A stretch of 64,000 nucleotides of DNA from Lachnospiraceae bacterium (GTDB lineage: Bacteria > Bacillota > Clostridia > Lachnospirales > Lachnospiraceae), in assembly GCA_900199595.1 (NCBI GenBank), contig FZRB01000007.1:81323-145322 (forward strand), given 5' to 3'. Shown piece after piece: positions 63,891 through 64,000 of the stretch; position 1 is the stretch's first letter, and every line of letters begins with the position of its first letter. The translations under genes were made by a program, and so were the position numbers. The notes beneath the pieces are model-generated. The model saw nothing but the letters and a program-made list of their open reading frames with translations. It searched no databases and was not told the origin of the DNA.

Positions 63891-63986
63891 GAGTGTCGCT
63901 TGAGACACTCTCCGCGCGAGGCGCGTGCTGCCAAAGGCAGCTATCTTCCTTGTGCGCCGAGACGCATCCTTAGCGGAGCGTTTTTT
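63891..63986 (+). other. GC-rich multi-hairpin element ending in a T-run
   Basis: GAGTGTC/GACACTC (63891-63910) is followed by an apparent multibranch unit closed by CTCCGC (63910-63915) and GCGGAG (63973-63978). Inside are CGCGC-GAG-GCGCG and GCTGCC-AAA-GGCAGC. TTTTTT follows at 63981-63986, so the plus strand could end a transcript here. On the minus strand the first hairpin is followed by TTTG. It may be a terminator array or a small RNA. Confidence 0.5.
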
Positions 63987-64000
63987 ATATAATAGGAAAC

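Larger units (their letters stand above)
63596..64000. other. 405-bp region without a gene
   Basis: It holds three AACCTATCA repeats (63630-63672), a TATGAT box (minus strand, 63669-63674), two GAAATGTTT repeats (63709-63738), a perfect 14-bp inverted repeat (63747-63788) and a GC-rich multi-hairpin element (63891-63986). No open frame with a ribosome site was found. Confidence 0.6.

Overview
The window looks like a chromosome segment of a Gram-positive Clostridia bacterium, most likely Lachnospiraceae (gut or rumen). Reasons: AT-leaning sequence, strong AGGAGG-type ribosome sites, sigma-A promoters, MurT/GatD, MecA, long-form HPF, RicT, and a set of very large secreted proteins built from CAP, Big_2/Big_4, CotH, fibronectin-III and BspA-like LRR modules. 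No tRNA, rRNA, CRISPR array, insertion sequence or phage gene was recognised. Family names come from sequence recognition alone; no search was run.

Layout. (1) 0-22 kb: a plus-strand rsmG and a long minus-strand train running from an ABC exporter (21.7 kb) through an EEP-family protein, two unknown membrane proteins, two giant CAP-domain surface proteins, then mnmE, mnmG and an exonuclease. Gaps are only 7-84 bp. (2) 21.8-27.7 kb: a divergent unknown membrane protein and a BMP-type nucleoside ABC importer operon. (3) 27.8-34.4 kb: secA, prfB (with its programmed +1 frameshift), hom and lysC (with a likely internal start for a beta chain). (4) 34.5-38 kb: an unknown membrane protein, hpf, a 490-bp AT-rich intergenic region with DnaA-box-like 9-mers, and an SH3-NlpC/P60 hydrolase. 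(5) 38.2-44 kb, plus strand: murT-gatD-tsaC, rpiB, tkt. (6) 44-54.8 kb, minus strand: mecA with a structured leader, a Big_2 plus cysteine-hydrolase-like protein, pepD, a 56-residue 2[4Fe-4S] ferredoxin, rsmI, a YfiC-type methyltransferase, ricT, holB, tmk, a CapA-like phosphoesterase and ispE. (7) 54.8-64 kb: a CotH surface protein and two other secreted Ig/Fn3 proteins, a MATE transporter, a 77-residue membrane protein with LytTR-like direct repeats upstream, and a structured element at the right edge.

How the parts relate. Regions 3, 5 and 6 are mostly housekeeping: protein export, translation termination, tRNA and rRNA modification, peptidoglycan amidation, pentose phosphate flux and replication. 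The accessory character lies in the secreted proteins at 5-15 kb and 54-62 kb. They share lysine-rich C-terminal LRR or Fn3 end modules and show no LPXTG signal, which suggests a common non-sortase way of staying at the surface. The most unusual non-coding signals are a recurrent family of TGACA(C) hairpins, a 155-bp inverted-repeat element between secA and prfB, a 0.5-kb structured region upstream of mecA, the DnaA-box-like cluster near 36.25 kb, and exact 9-bp direct repeats with a 12-bp gap near 63.7 kb.
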